Below are positions 8,183 through 17,814 of a stretch of DNA of 62,513 nucleotides, piece by piece (position 1 is the stretch's first letter; every line of letters begins with the position of its first letter). This DNA is from Planctomycetota bacterium (GTDB taxonomy: Bacteria > Planctomycetota > Planctomycetia > Pirellulales > Lacipirellulaceae), in contig JAADGV010000081.1 of assembly GCA_013152205.1 (NCBI GenBank), forward strand, positions 1 through 62,513. The letters are read 5' to 3'. The position numbers were made by a program, and so were the translations under genes. The notes below the pieces were generated by a model. That model was given only the letters and a program-made list of their open reading frames with translations, ran no database searches and was not told the origin of the DNA.

Positions 8183-10311
8183 GACGCCTCCCGATAGAAC
8201 CGATTGCCCAGCAGATGCTCAGCACCCCAAACTATCGCGACCAACATAATCGCCCACGAAAACAACCCCTGCCCCGTCCGGCCAATGTCGACATACCGTT
8301 CGACATCGTCCAGAGAACTCGCCAGCTTCACTTGCTCGCTCTGCAAAGCCTCGGCCAGCACCTCGGGCGCAACGCGCGTAAGCTGGCTCATCGCGGGCGA
8401 AACATTGACGCTGAACCCGCGATCCAATAGCCGACTCTCGCCACCCGAAGCAACCCGATAGTTGCCCAACTGCTGGGTGGTACTAATCTGAATCGTGTCT
8501 TCGCCCGGCGGCAGCGAACGCCGTAGCGACTCGCCATTCGGTTGATGCAGCACAAAGCTCGAAATCTGATGTCGGGGTGCAAGCCGTAGGCTAACCGTTT
8601 CGCCCGCATAAAAATCCAGCGGCTCGCTCTCGCTCTGAGCCAAATAACCAACCAACTGATTACTCAGCGCAACAAAAGGCCAAGGCTCGGGGCCTGTGGG
8701 CAGCAGGTTCCAAGGCTCGCGATTTTCGATCTCAAGTCGGTCGGACACGGCGGTAGCAAACGTCACCACCCGCCCGCGCCCCACGGGTCGTTCGATCAAT
8801 GCCGCTTTGTTGTCAGCAAACCGCGCCACAACATACGCGTCGCCCGTCCAATCGCCAAACTCCCAGTACTGCAAAACCGGATAAAGTTGCCACGGAATCT
8901 GCTCCGCGTAATTTCGTAGCCCCGTCAACACCGGGTGATCCAACTGCTGCGGCCTGAGATAAGTCGCATGGCGAGACTTGCGCAACAGCCTACCTGGCAA
9001 CAAACGCTGTGCCGCCTCGCCATTAAAGTTACTCAGCCGCGCACGATGCCCCAGAAAAACCCCGACCCCGCCGCCATGCTCAACATACTCGGTCAGCGAT
9101 TGCCAAAGCCCCTCGGAAAGCGGTGGAGGATCCAACAGACAAACGGCATCGTAACCTTCTAGATCGATTGAGGCCGCTTTGGCGACGGTTTCTGTCACAC
9201 ACTGAAATCGCACATCCGCCCGATTGGCGATCAGCGACGGGCTTAACGCTTCGCGTAAAAACAAGGCGTCGCTCTTTCGCTCGCCCAAAAGCAACACCTT
9301 CGCTGTCGGCCGCACCTCAACCGTAAAGTAACGAGCATTATCCGCCTCCAAAGCATCGGTTGCCGAAAATTTCACCAACCCCTGGTGCGTTCCGATTGGC
9401 AAATCCCCTAACTCAAATACCGCGCGACCTGAGCCTTCGGCAGAGACTTCCAATATCTGTTGTCCACGTTTTATCGGTTTACCATCGGCGCCCTGCAAAT
9501 AGATCTCAACCAACGGAGCCTCGGCCAACCCGGTGATTTCAGCAGGAACCTCGACTCGCAATGGCTGGCCTGGGCGAAGCACACTCCCGCTCAATTCCAA
9601 GGGCTGTAGCGCCCGATTGCTAACCTCCTCGACCCCAACATCGACCAGATAAAGCCGCACGTCGGGTGCCTCGGCCATCGCCATCTGAATTGCTTCGAGC
9701 GCCGCCTCGTCCAACGACTCGACGCTCAAATCGCTGAACAGAAAAACCTCTTGCCGGTGGTCTTCTTGTTCCGCCACCAGACGTATCGCTTCATGCACCG
9801 CATTTTCTAGCGGGCGAGGGTTGTTCTCGACCGCCAGATTGCGAACTCGCGACTCGGCCGTTCCAAGATCGACCACAAACCCCGTCGCTGCGCGGCTTCG
9901 ATCCACTACCGCAACTTGCGCATCCTCAGGCAACTGATCAACCAACCACTGCGCCATCTCCTTCGCCTTTTGCTGACGGGTTTGGTTCTGAAACACATAT
10001 TGCATTCGCACCGAGTTATCAATCACCAAGGCCACCGCCAACGGTGCCCCTTCTTTGCCACGCAATCCGCTCCCTTTGATCGTCGGACGCGCAAGTGCCA
10101 CGGCCAACCCGGCGATCAAAGCACACCGCAGGGCAAGCAATAGGAGATGGCGAAGATTGAACCGACGCCGGTTCGCGGCTCGCCTTTTGCGTACGAACTG
10201 CAACGCCGGGAATTCCAGCTTCTGCGGCTGCCGACGCATCACCAGATGCAGCGCTATTGGCAACGCAATCAGCGCGATTCCTCCCAGCAAAACGGGGGTC
10301 AAGAAGCCCAT
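8179..10311 (-). CDS. BatA-domain membrane protein with degenerate VWA site (operon 1)
   Basis: A protein of 710 residues. The N-terminal BatA domain (FLTPVLLGGIALIALPIALHL, then a FNLRHLLLLALR segment) carries two membrane helices. The following VWA domain has LVIDNSVRMQ in place of DxSxS, so the last serine of the metal site is arginine and metal binding is doubtful. A large periplasmic region resembles the amidotransferase-like part of the next protein, and a final membrane segment precedes the C-terminus. The ATG at 10311 follows a G-rich stretch and lies 3 bases after the DUF58 stop. It is probably a structural partner of the neighbouring VWA protein. Confidence 0.85.
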   Translation of the reverse strand: MGFLTPVLLGGIALIALPIALHLVMRRQPQKLEFPALQFVRKRRAANRRRFNLRHLLLLALRCALIAGLAVALARPTIKGSGLRGKEGAPLAVALVIDNSVRMQYVFQNQTRQQKAKEMAQWLVDQLPEDAQVAVVDRSRAATGFVVDLGTAESRVRNLAVENNPRPLENAVHEAIRLVAEQEDHRQEVFLFSDLSVESLDEAALEAIQMAMAEAPDVRLYLVDVGVEEVSNRALQPLELSGSVLRPGQPLRVEVPAEITGLAEAPLVEIYLQGADGKPIKRGQQILEVSAEGSGRAVFELGDLPIGTHQGLVKFSATDALEADNARYFTVEVRPTAKVLLLGERKSDALFLREALSPSLIANRADVRFQCVTETVAKAASIDLEGYDAVCLLDPPPLSEGLWQSLTEYVEHGGGVGVFLGHRARLSNFNGEAAQRLLPGRLLRKSRHATYLRPQQLDHPVLTGLRNYAEQIPWQLYPVLQYWEFGDWTGDAYVVARFADNKAALIERPVGRGRVVTFATAVSDRLEIENREPWNLLPTGPEPWPFVALSNQLVGYLAQSESEPLDFYAGETVSLRLAPRHQISSFVLHQPNGESLRRSLPPGEDTIQISTTQQLGNYRVASGGESRLLDRGFSVNVSPAMSQLTRVAPEVLAEALQSEQVKLASSLDDVERYVDIGRTGQGLFSWAIMLVAIVWGAEHLLGNRFYREAS

Positions 10312-10314
10312 CGA

Positions 10315-11211
10315 CTACCCCCAGTTCCGACGGTTAACTAAATACTCGGTCAGCGCCCGATCGAACTGCATACTGGTATCCAGCGGCACGTAATCGATGC
10401 CAATTTGCCGACATTCACGCTCGTACCGCAAACGAAACTTGCCGATCTCTTCGAGGTATTCACTACGGTAAGCATCGGCGTCGACTTCAAGTGTCTCATT
10501 CGATTCCGGGTCGTGCAGCTCCACAAGCCCCTCGAACGGAAAATCAACTTCGGCCTGATCGAGCACATGAAACAAAATCACGTCGTGCCCACCATGCCGC
10601 AACCGTCGCAACGAAGCAATCACTTCGTCGGGGTCGGCCAGCAAATCGCTGAACAGCATTACCAAGCTGCTGTGCTTCAGCATCGCCGCCAATTGGTTCA
10701 AGCTTTGACCGATGTTCGTCTTGCTCTGCGGTTTGAGTTTGGCGAGCATCGACAGAATATTCCCGATCTGCTGCCGCTTCGACTTAGGAGCCAGACTGTC
10801 GACAATTTTTTCGCCAAAGGTAATCAACCCTACCGGGTCGTTTTGGTGGATCATCAAATAACACAACGCCGCAGCCAAACAAATCGAGTATTCAAACTTC
10901 GTAAGCTCTTGCTTGTGGCTGTAGCCCATCGAAGCGCTCAGATCCATCACCAAATAGCCCGTCAGATTGGTTTCCGCCTCAAACTTCTTGACATAATACT
11001 TATCGGTTTTGGCGTAGACCAGCCAATCGATATCATCAGGATTATCGCCAGCCGTGTATTTACGGTGTTCGCTAAACTCGACCGAGAACCCATGAAACGG
11101 GCTTGCATGTAGGCCTTGCAAAAAACCTTTCACAATAAACTGAGCTCGCAGATCGAGCCGAGCAATCTGGCGGATAATCTCAGGTTTTAAGTATTGTTCG
11201 ACAGCAGTCAT
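10315..11211 (-). CDS. DUF58 protein with VWA-like fold (operon 1)
   Basis: A 298-residue cytoplasmic DUF58 protein. The family block is clear: FSVEFSEHRKYTAGDNPDDIDWLVYAKTDKYYVKKFEAETN. It is followed by LVMDLSASM, an intact DxSxS metal-binding motif. DUF58 proteins are encoded next to MoxR ATPases and are thought to be their clients or adaptors. The start is ATG at 11211 (MTAVEQYLKPE), giving exactly the length of its paralogue at 30224-31120. It lies 3 bases before the BatA gene and is separated from MoxR by a repeat-bearing gap. Confidence 0.9.
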   Translation of the reverse strand: MTAVEQYLKPEIIRQIARLDLRAQFIVKGFLQGLHASPFHGFSVEFSEHRKYTAGDNPDDIDWLVYAKTDKYYVKKFEAETNLTGYLVMDLSASMGYSHKQELTKFEYSICLAAALCYLMIHQNDPVGLITFGEKIVDSLAPKSKRQQIGNILSMLAKLKPQSKTNIGQSLNQLAAMLKHSSLVMLFSDLLADPDEVIASLRRLRHGGHDVILFHVLDQAEVDFPFEGLVELHDPESNETLEVDADAYRSEYLEEIGKFRLRYERECRQIGIDYVPLDTSMQFDRALTEYLVNRRNWG

Positions 11212-11301
11212 AAAATGAACCCTAACCACAGAGCCGCGACCGTAAGAGAGCATTCACTCGCCCGCGCCCAATTTTTCCTTACTCAAACTGAAAAGAGAAT
11301 A

Positions 11302-11414
11302 ACCACGGAGCCACGGAGGACACTGAGAAAACAGCCACAAAGTCCAATTTGAAGTAGCGTATATTCCGACATTTTTTGATTCAAAATACTCGGTGTCCCC
11401 CGTGACTCCGTGGT
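11302..11414. repeat. inverted CACGGAG-type repeat inside MoxR operon 1
   Basis: Arms 11302-11326 (beginning ACCACGGAGCCACGG) and 11390-11414 (ending CCGTGGT) match at 22 of 25 positions in inverted orientation. They occupy the 234-base gap 11212-11445 between MoxR and DUF58. Related CACGGAG sequences occur near 25310, 32280 and 39220. It resembles a dispersed intergenic element of the kind that gives rise to spurious 'NHRGHGGHRE' peptides. Confidence 0.65.
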
Positions 11415-11445
11415 GAAATTCCTTCTTGTTTTCAGTTTGAGTTCT

Positions 11446-12510
11446 TTATTCCGTATACTTGGGAATCTCCGGCGTTGGAATCTCCTTCAGCAATCGATTG
11501 ATCAAATCTTCGGTCGTCATCCCCTCGGCTTGGGCTTGGAAGTTGGTGCTGACCCGATGTCGTAAAACGGGGATCGCAATTTTCTGCACGTCTTCAATCG
11601 CAACCGTAAACCGCCCGTCCATTGCCGCGAGTGCTTTGCCACCGTGGATCAAAAACTGACCCGCACGAGGGCCAGCGCCCCAGTCCACCATTTCGCGAAC
11701 GTAATCGGGGGCCGACTCGTCTTTAGGGCGAGTTGCTCTTACCAGCGCCGCCACATACTGAATGATGTACTCGCTCACCGCCACCGAACTCACCAGCTTT
11801 TGCAAATTCAAAATTGCTCGGACTGAAAGAATCTTGTTCACCTCTGGCTTCTCGTGACGGGTCGTCGAAGCCAGAATGCGCTGCTCTTCTTCCGCTGACG
11901 GATATTCCACCTTGATGTTAAACATAAACCGGTCGAGCTGGGCCTCAGGCAACGGGTACGTGCCTTCCTGCTCGATCGGGTTTTGGGTAGCGATCGTAAA
12001 GAACGGATCCGGCAAATCGTAGGTAGTTTGGCCCACCGTCACTTCATGTTCTTGCATTGCTTGCAGCAACGCTGCCTGAGTCTTGGGCGGCGTTCGGTTG
12101 ATTTCGTCGGCCAGCAGAATGTTGGTAAACACTGGGCCTTCCACAAACCGAAAGCTTCGTCGACCGTGTTCGTCTTCGTCCAAAACATTTGTGCCCGTGA
12201 TGTCCGAGGGCATCAGGTCGGGCGTAAATTGAATCCGTTTGAATTTCAGATCGACAATCTGTGCCAGCGTGCTAACCATCAAAGTCTTCGCAAGCCCCGG
12301 AACACCCTCTAGCAGACAGTGTCCTCGGGTGAAGATGGCGGCAAAAATTTGCTCGATCACCTCATCCTGGCCGATAATTACTTTTTGCAGCTCTTGCTGC
12401 ATAATGTGGCGGTGCTGACGGAATTCCTTTAGGATGTCGCCAAGGTTGCGGGTTTTAGCGGTCAACGTACCATCCTTACTCAAGTTATCAGGGTTACTTT
12501 TCATCGGCAT
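11446..12510 (-). CDS. MoxR-family AAA+ ATPase (operon 1)
   Basis: A protein of about 354 residues. Walker A is GVPGLAKT, Walker B is LLADEINR, and the sensor region reads ATQNPIEQEGTYPLPEAQLDRF, all typical of MoxR. MoxR ATPases act as chaperones that activate or assemble VWA-containing proteins, which are encoded immediately downstream here. I chose ATG at 12510 over a TTG at 12525; ATG at 12504 is also possible, and none has a strong ribosome-binding site. It heads operon 1 and diverges from the DUF4159 gene across 243 bases. Confidence 0.92.
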   Translation of the reverse strand: MPMKSNPDNLSKDGTLTAKTRNLGDILKEFRQHRHIMQQELQKVIIGQDEVIEQIFAAIFTRGHCLLEGVPGLAKTLMVSTLAQIVDLKFKRIQFTPDLMPSDITGTNVLDEDEHGRRSFRFVEGPVFTNILLADEINRTPPKTQAALLQAMQEHEVTVGQTTYDLPDPFFTIATQNPIEQEGTYPLPEAQLDRFMFNIKVEYPSAEEEQRILASTTRHEKPEVNKILSVRAILNLQKLVSSVAVSEYIIQYVAALVRATRPKDESAPDYVREMVDWGAGPRAGQFLIHGGKALAAMDGRFTVAIEDVQKIAIPVLRHRVSTNFQAQAEGMTTEDLINRLLKEIPTPEIPKYTE

Positions 12511-12663
12511 AGAGCCTAGACGCAATTCTATAGGTCAGCGCCGAAACGGACAATGTACGCTGTCAGCAGCATTGTCCCCCTAGCTAACGCACCTTACGAT
12601 GAAACTGGACTTCCAGCCGGCGACCATTCACTTTTTCGCAATACGAAGCATAATAAACTCACT

Positions 12664-12720
12664 AGCCCGACGCGTTAGCGAGGGGATTTTGCGAGAAATC
12701 CCTCGCTAACGCGTCGGGCT
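12664..12720. repeat. perfect palindrome with 21-bp arms (AGCCCGACGCG family)
   Basis: Arms 12664-12684 and 12700-12720 are perfectly complementary over 21 bases and enclose a 15-base loop. Each carries AGCCCGACGCGTTAGCGA or its complement. It lies between the divergent MoxR and DUF4159 genes, 34 bases before the latter's start. Related copies are at 15132-15191 and, as a half-site, at 39368-39382. A REP-like dispersed element is likely. Confidence 0.85.
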
Positions 12721-12753
12721 GGTGTGGCGTACCCTTTGACAGAAGGCATTTCT

Positions 12754-15117
12754 ATGGCGAGCCTCACCAAGCACCTATTCGCGGCGTGCATAGCCATCGC
12801 CTTTTGCAGCGGTAACACCTCCTCATTATTCGCTCAGCCGGCAGGCCCCGTCACTGCCGAGCAAGTTCGCAACGCGATTAGCGGCGGCATCAAGTATCTG
12901 TTAAGCGAACAAAACTCCAACAGCGGTTCTTGGGACGACCTCGTCCAATATCCGGGCGGCGTCACGGGACTCTGTACGCTTGCCCTGTTGAACTCCGGCG
13001 TCTCGCCGAACGACCCACACATCCAGAAGGCCCTCCGCCTTCTTCGCTCAAAAAAGCCCACCAAAACTTACAGCGTCGCCCTACAAACCATGGCCCTTTG
13101 CGCTGCCGAACCGCACCGCGACCTGTTGCTCATCAAAAGAAATGTCCGCTGGTTGGAAGAAACTCAGTTGCCGCCTGGCAATTGGTCGTACCCAGGCGCT
13201 GGCGGCGACAACAGTAATTCGCAATTCGCAGTTTTAGCATTACACGAAGCCGAACGAGTCGGCGTCAAAGTTTCCTCTGAAACCTGGCAGCGAGCAGCCA
13301 AGTACTGGAAAGAATGCCAGAATCCAGACGGCTCGTGGGGATACAAAGCGCAGTGGGGCAGCGGCCTTGGCAGCATGACCTGCGCCGGAATTAGTGCGCT
13401 AGTGATTAGCTCGGGCCACGCCAGCAAACCCAACGCCGAAATCAAAAACGGACTCGTCCAATGCTGCCGCCCTCACGAAGAAGACGATTCGCTGGAAAAC
13501 GCACTCACATGGCTCGGGCGAAATTTCTCGGTACAACGAAACCCTGGCCAAGTCCGAAATAACAGGCAGGTCTGGCATTATTATTACCTCTACGGCTTAG
13601 AACGCGTGGGCCGACTCACGGCCCGACGACTCATTGGCGAACACGATTGGTATCGCGAAGGGGCCGAATTTCTTATCCAGCAGCAAGATCAGTTTAGCCA
13701 CCATTGGATCGGCTTGGGCCACTCCGAAGACAACCCCCATATCAGCACCGCCCTGGCCCTCCTATTTCTTTCCAAGGGGCGACGTCCCGTCTTAATGGGG
13801 AAACTCACCCACGGACCCGGCGAAGATTGGAACAACCACCAAAGCGACGTCGCCAACCTCACCGCCCGAACCGAAAAACTCTGGGGCATCGACCTCACCT
13901 GGCAAATCATCAATCCCAAGCTGGCCTCGGTCGACGATATGCTGCAAGTGCCTGTGATGTTTCTCAGCGGCAGCCGGTCTCCGGATTTAGCGGGCCAAGA
14001 AAAAAAGATGCGAGACTACCTCGATCGCGGCGGCTTTCTCTTTGCCGAGGCCTGCTGCGTCGATGGCAATCAATTTGAGAAAGGGTTCCGTAAATTTCTC
14101 GATCGGGTATTCCCCGAGAAAGAATACAAGCTGCGCCGCGCAGGCCCCGAACATCCGATCTGGCGGGTTGAAGAACTTGTTCGACCCGAGTCGCCCTACG
14201 TCGGTCGCCTTTGGACCGTCGAATACGGATGCCGCACGTGTGTCGTATTCTCCGAAATCGATCTCTCCTGTTACTGGGAACTTTATGGGCAAGGCCGAGC
14301 ACGCGGCTTGCCCGAAACGGTCAAGGGACGCTTGGCCGATGCCAATGCGGTGGGCGTCAACGTCTTAGCCTATGCCACCAACCGCGAACCCAAGGGCAAA
14401 GAAACCGCCTTTGTAGGCGAAAACAATCTGGCAGAACTCAACGCCGCTGGCAGCCGTGGCACGATCCAAATCGCCAAGCTTCAACATGGGGGAGGTTGCA
14501 ACGACGCACCGGGGGCACTCGTCAATTTGTTACGCACCGCAGCGCAAGGCGATCTGCAACTCCGCATCAGCACCACGGAATTCCCGATTCGTGCCGACGA
14601 CAAAAATCTTTTTCGCTTTCACATGGCATTCATGCACGGTCGACACGATTTTCGCTTCACGCCGAACGAACGCGAAACACTCAAACGCTACTTAGAAAAC
14701 GGCGGCACACTGTTTGCCGATTCGATCTGCGCCAGCAAAGAATTTGCGACCGCCTTCCGGCGAGAACTTCAAGCCGTCTTACCCGGAACCGCCTTGCAAC
14801 GCATCCCTGCCGCCGACCCACTCTTTAGCAACTCCGCAGGCAAGTTCGACCTATCGAAAGTAAGCCGCCGCGACCCCGTCGAGCAACAGGCCGACGAACC
14901 ACTCCGCACACGGGTACGCAAAGTCGAGCCTGAGTTTGAGGGCATCGCCCTCGACGGCCGTTGGGCAGTCATCTTTTCGCCCTACGACATCAGCTGCGCG
15001 CTAGAACAACACGAATCACTCGAATGCCGAGGCTACACCCAAGAAGACGCCGCCCGCCTAGGTCTCAACGTGCTGATGTACTCCCTAGCCCCCGACGCCG
15101 AAAGCGCCAGGCCCTAA
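12754..15117 (+). CDS. secreted squalene-cyclase-like and double DUF4159 protein
   Basis: A protein of 787 residues. A Sec signal peptide (hydrophobic core LFAACIAIAFC, then SLFAQPAG) leads into alpha/alpha-toroid repeats of prenyltransferase/squalene-cyclase type (GSWDDLVQYPGG, GNWSYPGAGGDNSNSQFA, GSWGYKAQWGSG; about 25-340). Two DUF4159-like domains follow, at about 345-545 and 585-785; both contain a 'YLxxGGxLFA' block (DYLDRGGFLFAEACC and RYLENGGTLFADSIC). DUF4159 folds like class-I amidotransferases but lacks a shown activity. Start ATG 12754 has AGAAGG upstream; a GTG 30 bases earlier is less likely. Enzymatic terpene cyclisation is not implied. Its position beside MoxR operon 1 suggests a linked envelope function. 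Confidence 0.82.
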   Translation: MASLTKHLFAACIAIAFCSGNTSSLFAQPAGPVTAEQVRNAISGGIKYLLSEQNSNSGSWDDLVQYPGGVTGLCTLALLNSGVSPNDPHIQKALRLLRSKKPTKTYSVALQTMALCAAEPHRDLLLIKRNVRWLEETQLPPGNWSYPGAGGDNSNSQFAVLALHEAERVGVKVSSETWQRAAKYWKECQNPDGSWGYKAQWGSGLGSMTCAGISALVISSGHASKPNAEIKNGLVQCCRPHEEDDSLENALTWLGRNFSVQRNPGQVRNNRQVWHYYYLYGLERVGRLTARRLIGEHDWYREGAEFLIQQQDQFSHHWIGLGHSEDNPHISTALALLFLSKGRRPVLMGKLTHGPGEDWNNHQSDVANLTARTEKLWGIDLTWQIINPKLASVDDMLQVPVMFLSGSRSPDLAGQEKKMRDYLDRGGFLFAEACCVDGNQFEKGFRKFLDRVFPEKEYKLRRAGPEHPIWRVEELVRPESPYVGRLWTVEYGCRTCVVFSEIDLSCYWELYGQGRARGLPETVKGRLADANAVGVNVLAYATNREPKGKETAFVGENNLAELNAAGSRGTIQIAKLQHGGGCNDAPGALVNLLRTAAQGDLQLRISTTEFPIRADDKNLFRFHMAFMHGRHDFRFTPNERETLKRYLENGGTLFADSICASKEFATAFRRELQAVLPGTALQRIPAADPLFSNSAGKFDLSKVSRRDPVEQQADEPLRTRVRKVEPEFEGIALDGRWAVIFSPYDISCALEQHESLECRGYTQEDAARLGLNVLMYSLAPDAESARP

Positions 15118-15131
15118 CGCCGCCACACACA

Positions 15132-15191
15132 CTAGCCCGACGCGCTAGCAAGGGACTTTGCGCGTAATCCCTCGCTAGCGCTTCGGGCTAG
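15132..15191. repeat. near-perfect palindrome, 24-bp arms (AGCCCGACGCG family)
   Basis: Arms 15132-15155 and 15168-15191 match at 22 of 24 positions around a 12-base loop. It fills the gap between two convergent genes, and its right arm overlaps the last codons of the RND gene (stop at 15188). Same family as 12664-12720; the position suits a bidirectional terminator. Confidence 0.85.
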
Positions 15192-17389
15192 TATACTCGC
15201 ATCCCGTCAACCCTCCGGATCAACAGCGGCAACACCACCAGATTCCCCACCAGGCCGCCGATCATCGAAAGACTTACCAATACACCAAAATAGATGGTCG
15301 GCACAAAATCGCTGTAGCAAAGCGTTGCAAACCCTACGACCAACGCCAACGTGGCAAGCACCGCTGCTCGACCGACCGTGGCTTGGACTGAGTGCAGAGC
15401 CTCGTCGACCGAAGTGCCTTTCCGCCGCTCACGTTGGTACGACATCACGTAATGAATCGAACCATCGACCGACAAACCAAGCGAAACTGCGGCGATCATC
15501 GCGGCTCCCATGTTCACAGGCACGCCGAGCCAACCCATCGCGCCAAAGAGCAACAAAATCGGGAGCGCATTGGGCACAAGCGTCGCAATTGCTAAACCAA
15601 AACTACGAAATGCCAGGACCATCACCACCAAGATCACCACGGCAGCCACGCCAAAGGTGATCCATTGGTCGCGTAACAAACTATCGATCAACTTTGTTAG
15701 CAAAACGTAGTAACCGGTTACTTGCGAGCCGGGGAACGCCTTCTCGGCTTCCTGCCGGACCTGCTCGATCATCTGTGTCTTCTCAGCCGCAGTCAATCGC
15801 TCGGGCGAGCGCAACATGATCCGCAATTGTGGCCGCTTCCCTTTTTCGCCACGATAAAAAATCGCATTCACAAACTCTGGCATTCGGCCACGCATCAGAG
15901 AGATGCCGCTACGAATCGCAAGTTTTGCACTCCTGCCGATTTTGTCTAACCCGCCCGTCCCCGCATCCAAAATATCTGCAATCGAAATAGCCTTGTTCAG
16001 ATGCGGCACATTTTCTAGCAAATGTTTTTCAAAAGCCAGCACACGTTGGAGAAACTTCTTATCCACTCGCCGTGGGACCGTCACCAGAATATCCCAAACT
16101 CCAGCGCCACCAAACTTGTCTTCAACAAATTGATAGCCACTCACTAGGTGACTATCTTCACGAAAGTTGCGTGTAAAATCAGTCTCGCGAACTAACTGTG
16201 TGCTACCGATGCCTGCTCCGATCGTCATCAACCCAATCAGAACGGCCAGCAATCTCGCACGGCGAGTCGACCAATCAAGCAGATGTTGAAGTGCCTGCTG
16301 CAACGTCTCCCCGTCGCTCGGCAAAAGACTGGTCGCCCGATGTCTGCCGACCAACACAATCGCTGGCGTTACAAGAAGCACGCTTACCAACACCATCAAG
16401 CTGCCAATGGCCATCATCAGACCAAAATCTTTGACTGGCCCAACGCCCGAGGTCATCAAGGCCGCAAACCCCGCAGCATCGGTGAGGCAAGCAAAAAATA
16501 TCGGGGCGACTAAAATCTGGCCCGCCTGCAACAACGCGCTGGCCGGCGCTCGACCTTGCGACTGCGCATCTCGGAAGCGAACGATCACATGCACCACCGC
16601 CGCGACACCAACGACCGTGACAATTGCCGAAAGCATCGAACTGACCATACTCAACTGTAAACCAAGCAACACGAGTGTGCCGCGAGTTAGCGCAAGTGTC
16701 ATTTGCACAACCACCAGCGGCAACAGGAGCCATCGCAACGACCGAAAGCAGATAAAAATTGTCAGCATCAACAACACCGTACACCAAGTGTTGAGCCACC
16801 AACCATCGGCCTCCAGCAACTCAAATGCCTCGTCAACAAGCACCGGCTCGCCAACGATGGTCCCACCAGGATGTTCCTCCATCAACTCGCGAAGCTGACG
16901 CAACGTCTCGCCACGTGGCGGGTCATCGGCCGTAGGTCTCTTCAGAAGACAAATAATCGCAACGGCATCCAGTGCATCATTATGCGTGTAGCCCGAAAAC
17001 ACTTCTCGCAGCCGCGCCCCGCGTCCCTCGTTCTCAAAATCAGCAGCACCGGGCGGATCGAGCAACGACACCGCTGCCACCACCCCTGGCACCTCGCCGA
17101 TTTGTTTCGACAGCCGTCCAACCCGCTCCAGCCCGGCGTCGCTCGACAGTTGCGGCTCCGAGTAAACTGCCAACACAATTTCATGCTGCCCAAACGTCTG
17201 CTGCAGCTCGCGGTAGGGTTTCAATATCGGGTCGTCGTCGGCAAACATATGTTCGATCGAACGATCAAGCTGCAAACCACGCCCCGCCACAGCTGCACCG
17301 ACCGCCAACACCATCCCCGCCAGCAATAGCCAGCCGCGATAGCGAATCATGCACTTGAGAAAACGGTAAAGGTGTCGACTGGAATTCAT
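15188..17389 (-). CDS. RND/MMPL-family exporter
   Basis: A protein of 733 residues with the RND repeat layout: a membrane helix near the N-terminus, a large periplasmic loop, a block of helices, then a second helix/loop/block. The second block shows the sterol-sensing-like sequence VPVNMGAAMIAAVSLGLSVDGSIHYV, typical of HAE-3/MMPL exporters of lipids or hydrophobic molecules. At about 730 residues it is shorter than tripartite drug pumps (about 1,030). Start ATG 17389 (MNSSRHLYRFLK) is chosen because earlier in-frame sequence is not membrane-like; its ribosome-binding site is weak. No membrane-fusion or TolC partner lies nearby. Hopanoid or other lipid export is a possibility, not shown. Confidence 0.85.
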   Translation of the reverse strand: MNSSRHLYRFLKCMIRYRGWLLLAGMVLAVGAAVAGRGLQLDRSIEHMFADDDPILKPYRELQQTFGQHEIVLAVYSEPQLSSDAGLERVGRLSKQIGEVPGVVAAVSLLDPPGAADFENEGRGARLREVFSGYTHNDALDAVAIICLLKRPTADDPPRGETLRQLRELMEEHPGGTIVGEPVLVDEAFELLEADGWWLNTWCTVLLMLTIFICFRSLRWLLLPLVVVQMTLALTRGTLVLLGLQLSMVSSMLSAIVTVVGVAAVVHVIVRFRDAQSQGRAPASALLQAGQILVAPIFFACLTDAAGFAALMTSGVGPVKDFGLMMAIGSLMVLVSVLLVTPAIVLVGRHRATSLLPSDGETLQQALQHLLDWSTRRARLLAVLIGLMTIGAGIGSTQLVRETDFTRNFREDSHLVSGYQFVEDKFGGAGVWDILVTVPRRVDKKFLQRVLAFEKHLLENVPHLNKAISIADILDAGTGGLDKIGRSAKLAIRSGISLMRGRMPEFVNAIFYRGEKGKRPQLRIMLRSPERLTAAEKTQMIEQVRQEAEKAFPGSQVTGYYVLLTKLIDSLLRDQWITFGVAAVVILVVMVLAFRSFGLAIATLVPNALPILLLFGAMGWLGVPVNMGAAMIAAVSLGLSVDGSIHYVMSYQRERRKGTSVDEALHSVQATVGRAAVLATLALVVGFATLCYSDFVPTIYFGVLVSLSMIGGLVGNLVVLPLLIRRVDGMRVY

Positions 17390-17814
17390 AGGGAGGGGAG
17401 TGTGTAGTGAACAAAACGGAGGGAAAGCAAGCACAGTATCTCGCCTGCACCCTTCGCTCACAACCGGCCTTTCAATTATCCGTCCTGTGAGCCTTTTCAC
17501 TGGTCAACTCCCGTGGTCTACGTAGCTTCAAGCGACGTGGTTGCGAGTGAAATCTGAGAATCCACGGCTGGCACCTCATGCTAGCATTGTTGGTGCTCGA
17601 ATTTTCGCGTCGCAACTGCCATCGAGATAAGGAGTTGCGCCCTGCCGACAGATGGCCAAAGCGACTTGACCCCTGTTGCACGCCGCACCTATAATCCGCC
17701 GCCCCAATTCGGGGCACTCACTTTTCGTAACTCGAAGTCTCGCTTGTTGTTGTGTGCGTCCGGCTAGCCGATCAAACTCTCGGCCTTGTCGGCCTCACCT
17801 ACCCTCGCCAGACA
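17390..17814. other. divergent intergenic region between RND and LptD-like genes
   Basis: 425 bases with no credible gene. It must hold promoters for both divergent genes, but I cannot place them confidently. A small stem (GCCCC-AATTC-GGGGC, 17701-17715) lies about 100 bases before the LptD-like start. Confidence 0.4.

Noticed and set aside
14211..14828. A 205-residue frame inside the DUF4159 gene
   Set aside because: It is Arg/His-rich shadow sequence in another frame of a confident gene.
12754..15117. A working squalene/hopene cyclase
   Set aside because: The protein is secreted and no DxDD catalytic motif is visible; only the toroid fold is shared.
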